Of a stretch of DNA of 6,246 bases, positions 6,145 to 6,246 are shown piece after piece. The number at the start of each line of letters is the position of its first letter. Position 1 is the first letter of the stretch. The stretch covers positions 1 to 6,246 of the forward strand of contig JANLHE010000493.1 of assembly GCA_024653875.1 (NCBI GenBank), in the 5' to 3' direction. The DNA comes from Acidobacteriota bacterium. Its GTDB lineage: Bacteria > Acidobacteriota > Vicinamibacteria > Vicinamibacterales > SCN-69-37. The translations under genes and the position numbers were made by a program. The notes under the pieces were generated by a model, which made no database searches, was not told the origin of the DNA, and worked only from the letters and a program-made list of their open reading frames with translations.

Positions 6145-6246
6145 TCAAATCCTCCCCGGCATGGTGGGCCACGTTTCCCACGGCCAGTAGAACTGCCAGT
6201 ACGGCCCGCGCATCTCCATGCCGATGTAGGTCAGCAGCAGGATGGC
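6145..6246 (-). CDS. C-terminal end of a probable cytochrome b subunit (5' part outside window)
   Basis: Only the last 33 codons and the TGA stop are present. The frame reads a hydrophobic stretch (AILLLTYIG) and then MEMRGPYWQFYWPWE and a short tail ending PGRI. A helix end followed by RGPxW and a WPW motif is what I associate with the C terminus of cytochrome b or b6/subunit IV-like quinol oxidase subunits; an NrfD/PsrC-type membrane subunit is the main alternative. The gene stops 2 bases before the cytochrome c ATG, so the two are cotranscribed. The role would be quinol oxidation, with a Rieske protein perhaps encoded further upstream. The reading frame is well supported; the family call is moderate because so little is visible. 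Confidence 0.6.
   Translation of the reverse strand, partial: AILLLTYIGMEMRGPYWQFYWPWETWPTMPGRI
6151..6157 (-). promoter_or_regulatory. Ribosome binding site of the pentaheme cytochrome c gene
   Basis: GGGGAGG sits 8 bases before the ATG at 6142 and within the last codons of the upstream cytochrome b-like gene. It decides the start and indicates coupled translation of the two genes. Confidence 0.78.

Noticed and set aside
6140..6150. TTTGATCAT as half of an FNR/NNR regulatory box.
   Set aside because: There is no matching ATCAA half site at the right spacing, and it lies at a gene junction inside the operon.
6143..6181. GTG start for the pentaheme cytochrome 13 codons upstream.
   Set aside because: The ATG at 6142 has GGGGAGG at a good distance and begins a normal N-terminal anchor; the longer form adds residues only from frame overlap with the upstream gene.
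4907..6190. A 427-codon plus-strand frame opposite the pentaheme cytochrome.
   Set aside because: It mirrors the codon bias of the cytochrome gene and has no motifs; the minus-strand frame has five CXXCH sites.

Overview
The window is a run of five genes, all read right to left on the minus strand. It is the core of a nitrous oxide reduction (nos) operon with the gene set of the clade II ('atypical', Sec-exported) type. In transcription order it holds: the last 33 codons of what looks like a cytochrome b subunit (6246-6145); a membrane-anchored pentaheme cytochrome c (6142-4934); nosZ, the N2O reductase, with a lipoprotein-like signal peptide (4928-3063); a 98-base gap holding a strong hairpin; nosB, a four-helix membrane protein (2964-2296); nosD, a periplasmic beta-helix protein (2299-875); and nosF, an ABC ATPase that runs off the left edge (875-1). 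No gene on the plus strand is supported; its long open frames are antisense shadows that GC-rich DNA produces.

The genes are packed tightly. Cytochrome b and cytochrome c are 2 bases apart. The nosZ ribosome binding site lies inside the last codons of the cytochrome gene. nosB and nosD overlap by 4 bases (ATGA), and nosD and nosF by 1 base (TGATG). The only real gap, between nosZ and nosB, contains a 20-bp perfect inverted repeat, so the operon may be split there into an electron-transfer and catalysis module and a maturation module.

The likely joint function is as follows. A quinol-oxidising cytochrome b complex passes electrons to the anchored multiheme cytochrome c, which hands them to the CuA site of NosZ. 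NosZ reduces N2O to N2 at CuZ. NosD and NosF (with NosY, probably just off the left edge) supply sulfur and help assemble the CuZ cluster. NosB is a clade II marker of unknown function. All seven CuZ histidines and the CuA side-chain ligands are visible in NosZ, so the enzyme appears intact.

The organism is a GC-rich bacterium (third codon positions are strongly G/C) with good Shine-Dalgarno sites and a respiratory quinol chain. The combination of cytochrome b, multiheme cytochrome c, lipoprotein-like NosZ and NosB fits non-proteobacterial or deltaproteobacterial-type N2O reducers such as Acidobacteriota, Gemmatimonadota or Myxococcota. The sequence alone does not decide between them. No mobile element, tRNA, rRNA or CRISPR is visible.
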